Below, piece after piece: positions 9,503 to 18,196 of a stretch of DNA of 64,000 bases. Origin of the DNA: an uncultured Roseicyclus sp. GTDB lineage: Bacteria > Pseudomonadota > Alphaproteobacteria > Rhodobacterales > Rhodobacteraceae. Position numbers and translations under genes: made by a program. Numbering within the stretch: position 1 is the first letter of the stretch; every line of letters starts with the position of its first letter. Where the stretch lies: the NCBI GenBank assembly GCA_947491935.1, contig CANLLF010000002.1:1-64000 (forward strand), given 5' to 3'. The notes beneath the pieces were generated by a model, which was given only the letters and a program-made list of their open reading frames with translations, did not search any database and was not told the DNA's origin.

Positions 9503-9895
9503 AGGCATCGGTGAGGAAAGGGTGCTTCAGGTGGAGACGGCCCAAAGCTGCCGTCCGTGGCGGTCATCGTCGCTGCGATGCAGCTTCCCCGAAGCAGCCG
9601 TTGATAGTCCGCGAAGCAACTCGTTGGTGTCGATGACGGCTTGGCGGGACAATCCTGCCGTTGCTCATGACATCTGTACTGTTCGAATTGCGCAGCATGA
9701 GCTCCACAAGTCGACGAACCTTAGCGGTCATCGCAAAACCCAGTGACGAGGCGCGGGTGCGCTGGTGTATCGTGGCAACATAGCGCAGTGAACCACGCGA
9801 TCATGTGCAGAGAAAGGTTGTCCGAAACGAGGCCATATTCTTTCGTTTACCCGGGACAGTCGGAAAAAACACCAAACAAGCACCGGGGACATCAC
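9503..9895. other. 393-bp gap between otsA and autotransporter gene
   Basis: No gene is seen. Bases 9572-9605 (GCTGCGATGCAGCTTCCCC in part) resemble a degenerate repeat found also near 99 and 2699. GGGGAC at about 9884-9890 is the ribosome site of the autotransporter gene at 9896. Confidence 0.35.
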
Positions 9896-11479
9896 ATGGG
9901 TCATTTCAAGTTGTCAGCCATCGGCGCGACGCTGCTCGTTTTTTGCAGTTCGAGCGCATTCGCCCAGGAAATCCTCATCAAGGATAACATCACTGGGTTG
10001 GCAGAAGCGGCCACAAATGCTCTGAACAATCAAACCGCCGGAGCTGGGGGAAGACAGGTCCTGCTCACCCAGCACACATTCACAGGGCGCACTGAAATCA
10101 CGCGGTTTCTGCAACTTTCAAGTTCGACGGCAATGCCCTTCGCCAATGGGTTTTCCTATTCAGTGCGATCGCTCAACACACCGCATGCTGAGCTGGCCAG
10201 TGGCACTGCAACGCGCGTGAGCCGGACAGTTTACACCGACGTGACAAGGGACGGGGACAACACCAACCTTGATGAATTCACGATCTCAGGCCTCATATTG
10301 GACCCGGGCACCTACTATTTCACGGTCCATGCTAGCGACGGGAACGCCTATCAGTCTATCGCACACACTGCCTCTGCCGGCGGCGTCGAACCGCTTCTGG
10401 CCGAAAATGGCGGTGTGCCCTTCCTTGCTGGCGCCAACTTCCATCTCTATACACAGCTTTTCGGCATAGTGACGGGGGGCTTGGCCTTCGAGACCGACCT
10501 GGTACAGGACTTCATTCCCGCCGCCGTGGATGTGACCTTCTCGGCCTCGGGCGCATCGCTTGGGTCGGTCGGGCAGCGGCTGGCCGGTTTTCGGAGCGCA
10601 TCCGCGTCCGGGGAGGTGGTCACCAGAGGCATCCCCTTCGCCGCAGCCGGAGGGTCTAGCGACGGACTTCAGCTCTGGGCTGATGCAGGCGCCGTTGGCC
10701 TGATCCATGAAGCAACGCCAAATATGGTCGGGTATGATGGCACGTCCATTATTGGAACGTTCGGAGCCGATTACCATCTTGGACCATCGCTTGTGATTGG
10801 CGCTGCGTACAGCCGACTTGAGACGACCAGTTCACTCGGCAACAGCGTGGGCGAGGTTGACGAGAGCGGGAACCAGTTCACGGTGTATGCGCAACACGCG
10901 AACGATAGCGGTTTCTATGCCAACGCGCTTTACAGCTATGGCTCATACCAGTTGGACCTTGAGCGGACCACGGCAGCACCCGGGATCGCAAATGGCGCCA
11001 CCGATGCGGAATTGCAGAATTTCCAGGTCGGTATCGGATACCAACCGCAGTCAACCGGGCCATTTTCCGTCGATTATTCTGCAACCCTCCGCTACTCGAC
11101 GATCACTGTTGACGGTTACACCGAGACAAGTGCTGCTGCTGGCGTGCTCGCGATTGGCCATGTGACCGCAGATGGTGTCACCGTATCAGCAGGAATGAAC
11201 GTGCGATATGACGGTGGTCGCTTCCAGCCCTATGCAGGCTTGCTTTTGGAGCGCAGCACCCTTGACCTTGATAATGTGTCGCTGGCCCTTGTGTCCAACC
11301 CGGCGACTGTGAATTCAGGTACCTTTGCCACCGACTTGAGTGGGGTGGCGACCGTGCGGCTTGGCTTGGACTATGCCGTGTCGGATGACATCATGCTAAA
11401 CACTGGATATACAATCAGGACCAATACGCGCGGCACCGAAAGCCAACAGTTGCATGTGGGGATCCAACTGCAACTTTAG
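9896..11479 (+). CDS. Autotransporter beta-barrel domain protein
   Basis: This 527-aa protein begins with a signal peptide (MGHFKLSAIGATLLVFCSSS, cleavage after AFA at about residue 23). The first part of the mature protein (about 24-240) is a beta-rich passenger or exposed region. From about 250 to the end the alternating pattern of a 12-strand autotransporter barrel is seen: GLQLWADAGAVG, FGADYHLGPSLVIGAAYSRL, FYANALYSYGSYQLDLER and others. It ends LHVGIQLQL, with a terminal hydrophobic residue as required for insertion by the BAM complex. Location in the outer membrane is well supported; the function of the passenger is unknown. The ATG at 9896 was chosen because upstream in-frame codons do not form an export signal. 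Confidence 0.82.
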   Translation: MGHFKLSAIGATLLVFCSSSAFAQEILIKDNITGLAEAATNALNNQTAGAGGRQVLLTQHTFTGRTEITRFLQLSSSTAMPFANGFSYSVRSLNTPHAELASGTATRVSRTVYTDVTRDGDNTNLDEFTISGLILDPGTYYFTVHASDGNAYQSIAHTASAGGVEPLLAENGGVPFLAGANFHLYTQLFGIVTGGLAFETDLVQDFIPAAVDVTFSASGASLGSVGQRLAGFRSASASGEVVTRGIPFAAAGGSSDGLQLWADAGAVGLIHEATPNMVGYDGTSIIGTFGADYHLGPSLVIGAAYSRLETTSSLGNSVGEVDESGNQFTVYAQHANDSGFYANALYSYGSYQLDLERTTAAPGIANGATDAELQNFQVGIGYQPQSTGPFSVDYSATLRYSTITVDGYTETSAAAGVLAIGHVTADGVTVSAGMNVRYDGGRFQPYAGLLLERSTLDLDNVSLALVSNPATVNSGTFATDLSGVATVRLGLDYAVSDDIMLNTGYTIRTNTRGTESQQLHVGIQLQL

Positions 11480-11848
11480 CAGTCAGTGGTCTCGTTGGTA
11501 TAGCCTGAGAAGCCGCAATGCTCTTGGAGACAGGCATCTGACGTTAGAAGCGTCCCTTGCAGGTGAGTCTGATCGCATCCGATCTAAGGAGAGAGGCTGC
11601 TCGGAATTTCTTCATTCGTTCGCCGCATCTGTTCCTTTGGGCTCCTATCGGACGTTGGCGGCGGCGCTGCAACTTGGTCAGTTAGCTCGTTTGGCATGGG
11701 TTGCGTTCGGCCCGAAGTAGACCTTCACAACACAACATTATCGCTGCATCACAGCGGCGCGAACCGGACCTTCGTAAGTGGGGCGAAGAAAGAGAGCAAT
11801 TCGATTACGATGCATCCGTTCGCTGTCGAATTGGAACCGCGGCAACCG
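11480..11848. other. 369-bp gap, nothing recognised
   Basis: This lies between the ends of the rightward autotransporter gene and the leftward arsenate gene. No gene and no strong hairpin terminator is visible. Confidence 0.35.
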
Positions 11849-12694
11849 CTAAGAAGAAACGGAGTCTTCAGACGCGGCGATCTCATCAACCGCCTTTTGC
11901 AGCGAAATCCGGTCCAATGATGCAATCGGAAGCGCAGTGAAGGCCTCGATACGGTTCAGGAGCGCGCCATAGGATTGCTGAAATGCGAGGCTTTTTTCCG
12001 CATTCGAGCCTTCCACCTTAACAGGGTCGGGCATTCCCCAATGCGCGCTTACTGGCTGACCTGTCCACGCAGGACACTCCTCATTTGCCGCATGGTTGCA
12101 GACCGTAAAGACGAAATCGAATTCAGGCGCATCAACCTTTTGAAAGACGGACACGTTCTTGGCTTCGAGCACGGAGACGTCGTGTCCCTTTTGCTTGAGA
12201 ACTTCCACTGCAAACGGGTTCAGTTCAGAGCGCGGCTTTGTTCCAGCAGAGAACGAAGAGAAACGGTCCCCTGCTACCTTGCGTAGAATGGACTCGGCAA
12301 AAATGGATCTTGCCGAATTGCCGGAGCAGATAAAAAGCACATTGTACTTGTTTTCAGTCATTGGCCTGTCTCCTTCGAAGTCGCGAGATTTTGGCGGTAA
12401 GCAAATGTCTAGGCGTCCTTTGCAGCAATCTCGCAGCAGGTAGTCGAAGGTCGCCCCCACGACTTCCATGTTGATTGCATAGCGCAGAGAGGTTCCGACA
12501 CGCTCCTGCGTGATCAAACCTGCCTGCATCAGCGCATTCACATATGTCGAAAGGGTGTTGGGCTTTAGGTCTAGCGCTTGCGCCAATTCGGTTGCCGGCA
12601 CACGGTTTGGGTAGCGGCGCACAAGCAGCCGGAAAAGTGCCAATCTTTGCGGATGGCCTAGAATCGCCAGTCGGTTGGGAATCATTCCTTCCAT
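11849..12694 (-). CDS. ArsR regulator fused to arsenate reductase
   Basis: One 281-aa chain joins two proteins that are usually separate. Residues 1-100 form an ArsR-type winged helix; ATELAQALDLKPNTLSTYVNAL (in part) is the recognition region. It ends in LLRDCCKGRLDIC, whose Cys90, Cys91 and Cys98 could bind arsenite. Residues 115-281 are a low-molecular-weight tyrosine phosphatase fold used as an arsenate reductase. The P-loop CSGNSARS begins at Cys123 (CX5R), Cys199 and Cys207 form the likely relay pair, and Asp223 sits in MPDP. The fusion would sense arsenite and reduce arsenate to it. A TTCATGAA palindrome just before the start codon suggests self-repression. No arsB or acr3 pump lies next to it here. 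Confidence 0.85.
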   Translation of the reverse strand: MEGMIPNRLAILGHPQRLALFRLLVRRYPNRVPATELAQALDLKPNTLSTYVNALMQAGLITQERVGTSLRYAINMEVVGATFDYLLRDCCKGRLDICLPPKSRDFEGDRPMTENKYNVLFICSGNSARSIFAESILRKVAGDRFSSFSAGTKPRSELNPFAVEVLKQKGHDVSVLEAKNVSVFQKVDAPEFDFVFTVCNHAANEECPAWTGQPVSAHWGMPDPVKVEGSNAEKSLAFQQSYGALLNRIEAFTALPIASLDRISLQKAVDEIAASEDSVSS

Positions 12695-12696
12695 AT

Positions 12697-12704
12697 TTCA
12701 TGAA
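12697..12704. promoter_or_regulatory. Palindrome before arsR-arsC start
   Basis: TTCATGAA, within the AT-rich stretch ATATTTCATGAATAT, is a perfect 8-bp palindrome 3-10 bases upstream of the start codon. ArsR proteins bind such AT-rich dyads over their own promoters, so this is a candidate operator. No good Shine-Dalgarno is seen, so the transcript may be nearly leaderless. Confidence 0.4.
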
Positions 12705-13153
12705 TATGCGAACTAATGGCGGATGTACAGCCCGCCCAGATGCATGACGTCAGGGTTTCCCATCCATAGGGCAATGCGGGTTCTTTGGTTTATCCGGCGT
12801 CACATCGACTGCGTGAAAACCGCGCGCCGCCAGTCAGGGACACCGCAGTAACGCAGCAGCCCCTTACCCCGCGAAAGCTTTCACGGCGTTGTAACAGAAG
12901 CAGCTTAGGCTGAACAAAAATGGTCTTATCGAGCAAAGACATGGCACCTATAACCCTGCTTTACCACTTGGCGCTGCGGTACACGACCGGATCGCCGGAA
13001 GCTCTCTGTTCAAGGGCATGGCGGCACCGAAGTCGCTTTTTATCGCGGTTGCTCATCACCCTTGTTGGGCAGGAGCATTGTAAATCAAGCCATCTGTGAT
13101 GGAGCGGACGGGTCTGAATTGAGACCCAATTGGCGACACCGATTGCAGCCTCG
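12705..13153. other. 449-bp gap, nothing recognised
   Basis: No convincing gene is seen in either strand. The right part lies downstream of the small leftward gene that ends at 13154. The left part should hold the promoter of the arsR-arsC fusion. Confidence 0.35.
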
Positions 13154-13507
13154 TCAGAGGGTGTGTGTTGTCTCCTGCGTTTTGGAGACCATCCATCTTT
13201 CGATTTCAGCACGACATGCGCCAGCAAACTGGTGCGGTGATTTAGGATCGAACTTGTGTTTTTGGGGATCAAATACCCCGGGACCAAAGGCGCTGTCCTG
13301 CTTCACCCAGACGGCCGCGATCTTTCCCGTCTCATCCAGCTCAGCCACGTAGATGTCCATCACGCCCTCGTAAGTTTGTGACACTGGCGTGACACTATTC
13401 GGCAGGTCCAGATTCGAAAAGTTAGTTTTCGGGCGACACAGCGGTTCGAATTCTCGCGCCATGCCGCCGATTTGCGTAGGGGCCAACCGAATGAGGGCCT
13501 CAGCCAA
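13154..13507 (-). CDS. Small hypothetical protein downstream of phn genes
   Basis: A possible protein of up to 117 aa that I do not recognise. Its composition is protein-like: the segment MDIYVAELDETGKIAAVWVKQD and the following FGPGVFDPQKHKFDPKSPHQF look like beta strands and a structured loop. The start is unclear; TTG at 13507 and ATG at 13459 both lack a good ribosome site. Just upstream, in another frame, LHFLAGAAAQASA looks like the end of a signal peptide. A single frameshift would therefore turn this into an exported protein, but no start codon for that version is evident. It follows the acyltransferase gene on the same strand and could be the last gene of the phnDCEE transcript. Confidence 0.35.
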   Translation of the reverse strand: MAEALIRLAPTQIGGMAREFEPLCRPKTNFSNLDLPNSVTPVSQTYEGVMDIYVAELDETGKIAAVWVKQDSAFGPGVFDPQKHKFDPKSPHQFAGACRAEIERWMVSKTQETTHTL

Positions 13508-13554
13508 AACTTCTTGCGCTGGCCTGTGCTGCCGCTCCGGCCAGAAAATGCAGG

Positions 13555-14187
13555 CTAGGCGTCAAGATGCTGGGTCTTCCCGTACTTCTTGATGAACGCT
13601 GCAATCGACAGTGATCTGAAATCGGGGACAGCACTCGCAAACGCGTCATGAGACCAATTCCACCAGGCGATCTCTTGCAGGGCGTCTGCCTCGTGAGATG
13701 TGGCGCGGCGGCGAATGGGTTTGGCTGGAACACCGCCAACAATTGTGTAGGGGGGCACATCTTTTGTCACCACGGCCCCTGCGCCGACGACCGATCCGTT
13801 GCCGATTGCCACACCCGCCAAGATACTAACGCCGTGGCCGATCCAGACGTCATGGCCGATTGTGACCCAGTTGTCCTTGCGCCACTCGAAGAAATTTTCC
13901 TCGTCCTCGCCAAACCCATACATCGACGCACGATAGAGCGCGTGATGCTGGCAGGCGCGCCATGTCGGGTGATTGCCGGGGTTGATCCGGACGTCGTTGG
14001 CGATGTTCGTGAACTTGCCGATTGTGGTCCAGATCACATGGCCGAAATCGCAGATGTAGGAATAGTCCCCCATCTCGCAGGCGGCCATCTTGGTAAAACG
14101 GCCCACCTCGGTGTAGCGGCCCAAAGTGACATCGGCACCGACCTCTGCCTCCGCGTGGACGGTCGGCACCTGAGAGAGTTTCTTCAT
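13555..14187 (-). CDS. Phosphonate-associated hexapeptide acyltransferase
   Basis: The 210-aa protein belongs to the left-handed beta-helix acyltransferases. The repeated hexapeptides are clear from about residue 10 ([15 protein letters not shown]) and again in [23 protein letters not shown]. The xenobiotic-acetyltransferase-type block GHDVWIGHG with its His supplies the likely active site. A subgroup of these proteins is found only next to phosphonate genes, and this one follows phnE with a 4-bp overlap (ATGA), which decides the start at 14187. It may acetylate an aminoalkylphosphonate, as PhnO does in enterobacteria, though PhnO is of another fold. That role is inference. Confidence 0.8.
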   Translation of the reverse strand: MKKLSQVPTVHAEAEVGADVTLGRYTEVGRFTKMAACEMGDYSYICDFGHVIWTTIGKFTNIANDVRINPGNHPTWRACQHHALYRASMYGFGEDEENFFEWRKDNWVTIGHDVWIGHGVSILAGVAIGNGSVVGAGAVVTKDVPPYTIVGGVPAKPIRRRATSHEADALQEIAWWNWSHDAFASAVPDFRSLSIAAFIKKYGKTQHLDA

Positions 14188-15044
14188 CGCTCGCCCTGTT
14201 CGCCGATGGCCCAAAGGCGGATGCGCTTGGACAGCCAGTCGATCGCGAAAATCAGCACCAACACGTTCAGCACGACAAAGGCCACCTGATCGTAGAGCGA
14301 GGCGCGGAAGCGTTCGATTATGATCATCCCGATACCGCCTGCACCCACGATGCCAAGGATCGTGGCCGAACGGGTGTTCGATTCGAGGAAGTACAACGAT
14401 TGCGAGATGAACACGGGAAGCACCTGCGGGATATAGCCGTAGCGGATCACCGCCAGCGGCCCCGCCCCGGTGGAACGTATGCCTTCTACCTGCTTGTGAT
14501 CGATGTTCTCAATGGCCTCGGAATAGAGCTTGGACAAGGTGCCAAGGTCACTGACAAAGATTGCCAGAACACCGGCGAGTGGCCCCAATCCAACAGCGCG
14601 TACGAAAACCAGACCCCAGACCAGCTGGTCGATCCCGCGCAGGGTGTCGAGGAAGCGCCGCACGATCTGGCGCACGATCCCGAACGACATGACGTTCTTG
14701 GCCGCAAGAAAGCCCACAAACAGAGATCCCAATGTTCCCAGAAGCGTACCGAGGAACGCCATGGCAAGCGTCTGTGAAATGCCGACATAAATCTGGCGGT
14801 AGGCCCATTCATCCATGTCCTGCCAGATGACGAAGTTCCTCAGCAGCGCCCAGACCCGTTCAGATGCATCCAGTAGCCGGCCAAAGTCGAAATACCACAT
14901 CGAAACAATCGCGTAGACCACTGCGATGAACAATGGTGACCACCGCTTGATGGTGCCCCAGGTCGTGCCGAAGGCACCCGGTTGCGCTGCGCGGACAGCG
15001 TTGATCTGCGTGTCTGTAAGCGCATCGAAAGTTGCGGTTGTCAT
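14184..15044 (-). CDS. phnE: Phosphonate ABC transporter permease (second PhnE)
   Basis: This 286-aa inner-membrane permease has about six transmembrane segments and the EAA-type loop [21 protein letters not shown] near residue 190, which docks on the PhnC ATPase. The signature [11 protein letters not shown] near the end is typical of PhnE. Together with the preceding permease it would form a heterodimeric channel for phosphonates. It starts at the last base of the first phnE stop and overlaps the acyltransferase gene by four bases, so it lies in the middle of the phnD-C-E-E operon. Confidence 0.9.
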   Translation of the reverse strand: MTTATFDALTDTQINAVRAAQPGAFGTTWGTIKRWSPLFIAVVYAIVSMWYFDFGRLLDASERVWALLRNFVIWQDMDEWAYRQIYVGISQTLAMAFLGTLLGTLGSLFVGFLAAKNVMSFGIVRQIVRRFLDTLRGIDQLVWGLVFVRAVGLGPLAGVLAIFVSDLGTLSKLYSEAIENIDHKQVEGIRSTGAGPLAVIRYGYIPQVLPVFISQSLYFLESNTRSATILGIVGAGGIGMIIIERFRASLYDQVAFVVLNVLVLIFAIDWLSKRIRLWAIGEQGER

Positions 15045-15985
15045 TACAGATTCTCCCGACCGATGAAGCGATGGCGAATGCGCTCCGAGATCAGGTCGAT
15101 CACTGTCACCGTCAGCACGACAAGGATCAGGACGGCCAGCACACGGTCATCGGAATAGAACGAAATCACGCGGTTTAGCTCCTGCCCGATCCCGCCTGCG
15201 CCAACAAAGCCAATGATCGAGGAGGCACGCACGTTGATCTCAAACCGCAGCATCGCGTAGCTGAAGAAGTTGGGCGCGACCTGCGGGACGACGCCGTAAA
15301 GCATCTTTTCCGGCCATGTACCGCCCACGGCGGTGATGCCGTCCACTGGGCGGGAAGATGCGTTTTCGTTCACCTCCGCGAACAATTTGCCGAGCGCACC
15401 CGCTGTGTGGATCGCGATGGCCAATACGCCCGCCAATGGCCCGATCCCGATCATGAACACGAAGACCAGCGCCAGAAGGATTTCGGGAATACCACGGCAG
15501 ATCTCCAGAAACCGGCGCGAGATCCAGTAGATCCAGCTGTTGGGTGCCAGATTGTTAGCCGCCGGGAAGGACAGCACAAAGGCCATGCCCGCGCCGATAA
15601 GTGTGGCGGTCATCGCCATTAGGATCGTCTCCCAGATCAGCGTCGCGTAGGTCCAGAAGTCGGTATACCAATAGGTGATCGAGCCGGGCACCGCGCGCTC
15701 GTCGGCATCTCGGCCCTCGAACAGCATGTTCCATTGCAACTCGGGGATAATCGTACCGAAGTATTCGAAGATGCGCGGCACACCATTGGCCAGCCGCTCG
15801 GGATAGAAATTGCTGATCCAGATCGACAGGCCAAGGCAGATCGCAAACACGATCAGCGCAAAGATCGTCCAGCTACGTTTGGACGCACGCAATTCAACAC
15901 GGTGACGCTCGAACGCGCTGACGGCATCGGAGTGTGCCGTATTGCTTGCCGCAGCGGAGCTGCCCATCATGGGAATGTCAGACAT
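15044..15985 (-). CDS. phnE: Phosphonate ABC transporter permease (first PhnE)
   Basis: The 313-aa permease has a longer N-terminal tail than its partner, then about six membrane spans starting at [17 protein letters not shown] (about 41-57). The cytoplasmic loop [21 protein letters not shown] near 210 matches the coupling helix of the family, and [15 protein letters not shown] near 270 is conserved in PhnE. Two unequal PhnE copies in tandem are common in alphaproteobacteria and form a heterodimer. Its start overlaps the end of phnC by eight bases, showing tight coupling. Confidence 0.9.
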   Translation of the reverse strand: MSDIPMMGSSAAASNTAHSDAVSAFERHRVELRASKRSWTIFALIVFAICLGLSIWISNFYPERLANGVPRIFEYFGTIIPELQWNMLFEGRDADERAVPGSITYWYTDFWTYATLIWETILMAMTATLIGAGMAFVLSFPAANNLAPNSWIYWISRRFLEICRGIPEILLALVFVFMIGIGPLAGVLAIAIHTAGALGKLFAEVNENASSRPVDGITAVGGTWPEKMLYGVVPQVAPNFFSYAMLRFEINVRASSIIGFVGAGGIGQELNRVISFYSDDRVLAVLILVVLTVTVIDLISERIRHRFIGRENL

Positions 15986-16799
15986 GGGCGGCGGCCTCTT
16001 TCACGGCGGCGACAGCCTCGGTCTCGGGTAGTGCTGTCGAGGTTGAGCCCTCGTTGAAGTCTTCGGCCTCAGCGCCGTAAATCTCGCGCGCCATCGACGT
16101 CGTCAGAAGGTCGGGTGTGCCATCAAACACGATCTTGCCCGCCGACATGCCGATGATCCGGTCGCAGTAGTTCCGAGCCGTGTCCAGCGTGTGCAGATTG
16201 CAGATAACAGTCTTGCCATCTTGCTGGTTGATGGAGCGCAAGGCGTCCATCACGACCTTCGCGTTCATCGGATCAAGCGAGGCGATGGGCTCGTCCGCAA
16301 GAAAAATCTTAGGCTCCTGTGCCAGCGCGCGGGCAATTGCGACGCGCTGTTGCTGTCCGCCGGAAAGTGTTTCGGCCCGTTGGAGGGCCGTATGGGCCAT
16401 GCCGAGCCGGTCCAATGCCTGAATTGCAAAGGCCCGTTCACGTGGCGTGAAAACCTGTGTCATCGAGCGCCAGGCGGGCATGGTGTAGAGCCGCCCCGTC
16501 AGAACGTTCGTGATCACGTCCAGACGGCCCACCAGGTTGAATTGCTGGAAAATCATCGCGCAATCCGACCGCCATTCGCGAAGCTCGCGCCCCTTAAGCT
16601 GCGCGATATCACTACCAGCGAAGACGATCTTGCCCTCGGACGGGTCGGTCAAGCGATTGAGCAAGCGCAGCAGGGTGGACTTCCCTGCGCCTGAGCGCCC
16701 GATGATACCAACCATCTGGCCGTCGGGAATTTCAAGGTTGGCACGGGCCACAGCGGTATTCTCGCCAAAGCGGCGAGACAGATTTTCTAGCGTCAGCAT
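15978..16799 (-). CDS. phnC: Phosphonate ABC transporter ATPase
   Basis: The 273-aa cytoplasmic ATPase powers phosphonate uptake. It shows Walker [10 protein letters not shown] (34-42), the ABC signature [15 protein letters not shown] (about 148-162), Walker [14 protein letters not shown] and a switch His in NLHTLD. It is a little longer than enterobacterial PhnC because of a C-terminal tail. The ATG at 16799 opens the domain; the longer reading frame upstream is non-coding and covers a strong stem-loop. The gene lies between phnD and phnE. Confidence 0.93.
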   Translation of the reverse strand: MLTLENLSRRFGENTAVARANLEIPDGQMVGIIGRSGAGKSTLLRLLNRLTDPSEGKIVFAGSDIAQLKGRELREWRSDCAMIFQQFNLVGRLDVITNVLTGRLYTMPAWRSMTQVFTPRERAFAIQALDRLGMAHTALQRAETLSGGQQQRVAIARALAQEPKIFLADEPIASLDPMNAKVVMDALRSINQQDGKTVICNLHTLDTARNYCDRIIGMSAGKIVFDGTPDLLTTSMAREIYGAEAEDFNEGSTSTALPETEAVAAVKEAAAHV

Positions 16800-16830
16800 G
16801 GGGCTCTCCGGACGTTGCGGAACAAGAAAA

Positions 16831-16857
16831 GAGGTCAGTGCCCTCGGCACTGACCTC
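16831..16857 (-). promoter_or_regulatory. Stem-loop between phnD and phnC
   Basis: A perfect 12-bp inverted repeat (GAGGTCAGTGCC, 3-nt loop, GGCACTGACCTC) fills the 76-bp gap between phnD and phnC. With no U-run after it, it is more likely an mRNA-stabilising or partial-termination hairpin. Such hairpins let a periplasmic binding protein be made in excess over the membrane parts of its transporter. Confidence 0.7.
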
Positions 16858-16875
16858 CATGTCTCGGACCGGCGC

Positions 16876-17802
16876 TTAGCGCTGACCCTCCAGCTCACGC
16901 CGCATGTTGATGATCGGTAGATAAAACTCGTGGTTGATCGGCCAGTAGCCCATCGCTTCACCATCGTTGATGGCGTTAAAACACTCACGATCTTCGGTCT
17001 GCAGCGACATCATTGCGCCCATCACCAGATCCTTGAGCTCCTGCGGCAGGTCCGAGCGGATCACGCGCGGGCCGTTGGTGATAAGCTCGGATTGCCAGAT
17101 CACGCGGATCTCGTTCATGTCGAGCATGTCACGGTCGACCATAGACCGCAGATTGCCGCGGCTGTACCCGTCTTCGTAGTTGCCGACGCCAGAGGTCCAG
17201 GTCACGCCTGCGTCGTACTGGTTCTGCAGCACGGCCACCACGGCCTGTTCGTGGCCGCCACCAAAACCGGTCTCGCCAAAGTACCCTTCCAGCGGACCGA
17301 CCTGCTGCGCCAGTTCATAGGACGGCACAAGATAGCCCGAGGTGGAGTTCGGGTCGGCGAAAGCCAGGGTACGGCCTTCCATGTCTTCGAAGGTCTCGAT
17401 GTCGCTGTCGGCACGCACATACATCACCGAGTAATAGCCGAGCGATCCGTCGATCTGCATCGTGGTGTAAAGCGGCTCAACTGCAGTTTCGTCCTGCAAG
17501 ACGATGCCAGCGTAGCCCGACGAGCCCAGGCCGGCGAATTCCAGCTGACCGGCCAGAAGGCCCTGAAGTACACCGGCGTAGTCCGAAGCCGGAAACAGTT
17601 CCACGTCAACGCCGAGGCGCTCTTCCAGGTAGGCCTCCTGGCAGGCATGCTGGCGCAGACGGTCTGCTTCGTTCTCGCCCCCCAGAAGGCCAATGCGGAA
17701 CACAGGCACTTCTTCACGCCAATCGGCGTCTTGTGCGAAGACAGCGGTGGAGGTCAGTGCAGTTGCGCCGGCCAGAAGCGCGGCTAGTGAGATCTTCGAC
17801 AT
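16876..17802 (-). CDS. phnD: Periplasmic phosphonate-binding protein
   Basis: This 308-aa protein captures phosphonates in the periplasm for the PhnCEE transporter. A signal peptide ends at about residue 23 (TSTAVFAQ). The mature part is of the PhnD/type II periplasmic-binding class: [15 protein letters not shown] near the N-terminus, [15 protein letters not shown] (about 152-166), which lines the ligand phosphonyl group in the family, and VGNYEDGY. It is the first gene of the operon. Pho-box-like repeats lie 105-130 bp upstream of the start, and a strong stem-loop follows the stop. Confidence 0.93.
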   Translation of the reverse strand: MSKISLAALLAGATALTSTAVFAQDADWREEVPVFRIGLLGGENEADRLRQHACQEAYLEERLGVDVELFPASDYAGVLQGLLAGQLEFAGLGSSGYAGIVLQDETAVEPLYTTMQIDGSLGYYSVMYVRADSDIETFEDMEGRTLAFADPNSTSGYLVPSYELAQQVGPLEGYFGETGFGGGHEQAVVAVLQNQYDAGVTWTSGVGNYEDGYSRGNLRSMVDRDMLDMNEIRVIWQSELITNGPRVIRSDLPQELKDLVMGAMMSLQTEDRECFNAINDGEAMGYWPINHEFYLPIINMRRELEGQR

Positions 17803-17904
17803 GTGATTTCATCCCTCAGGTTTTGAAAACCGTGGGCTGCGCTTCCTGTCGGTTCATGCGCCACCCAGGTTGCCGCTCGCTTAGGCAGTAGGGATGAACG
17901 AACT

Positions 17905-17933
17905 GCAACGGCTGGATGACAATTAGAAGACGA
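17905..17933 (-). promoter_or_regulatory. Candidate Pho boxes upstream of phnD
   Basis: Read on the minus strand, three 7-mers recur at exact 11-bp spacing: TCGTCTT, TTGTCAT and CCGTTGC, each followed by four other bases. The middle one matches the PhoB consensus CTGTCAT closely and the outer two weakly. The spacing is what PhoB dimers need, so phosphate-starvation induction of phnDCEE is likely. Confidence 0.45.
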
Positions 17934-18112
17934 TCTCGGAAGCCTCTGATATCAAATAATTCTCGCGATTCTCGCACCCCATATGGTATGGGTGGATCGC
18001 CGTTTGTTCACGGATCACTCGGGCGGAATGTCGGGTTATCCAGCTAACATCAGCCGCCGATTTCCGAAAAACAGATTCGTCTACAGCCTGGGCGGCATCG
18101 GGACCCTCCAAT

Positions 18113-18130
18113 TTGTCACCAAAGCGTCAC
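18113..18130 (+). promoter_or_regulatory. Candidate Pho box upstream of phnM
   Basis: TTGTCAC-CAAA-GCGTCAC is a pair of 7-mers with the 11-bp period of a PhoB site, each ending GTCAC. It lies 67-84 bp before the phnM start. The region 17803-18196 between phnD and phnM is divergent and holds both promoters. Confidence 0.5.
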
Positions 18131-18196
18131 CCGCCGGTGTGGTGGTTGTTACCCACGCGCCGCTAGGACGGGCTTTCCACGTATCAGAGGTGCCTT

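Noticed and set aside
8387-9508. Open frame of 373 codons antisense to otsA
   Set aside because: otsA has all GT20 signatures on the plus strand; the opposite reading is rich in Arg, His and Gly and matches nothing.
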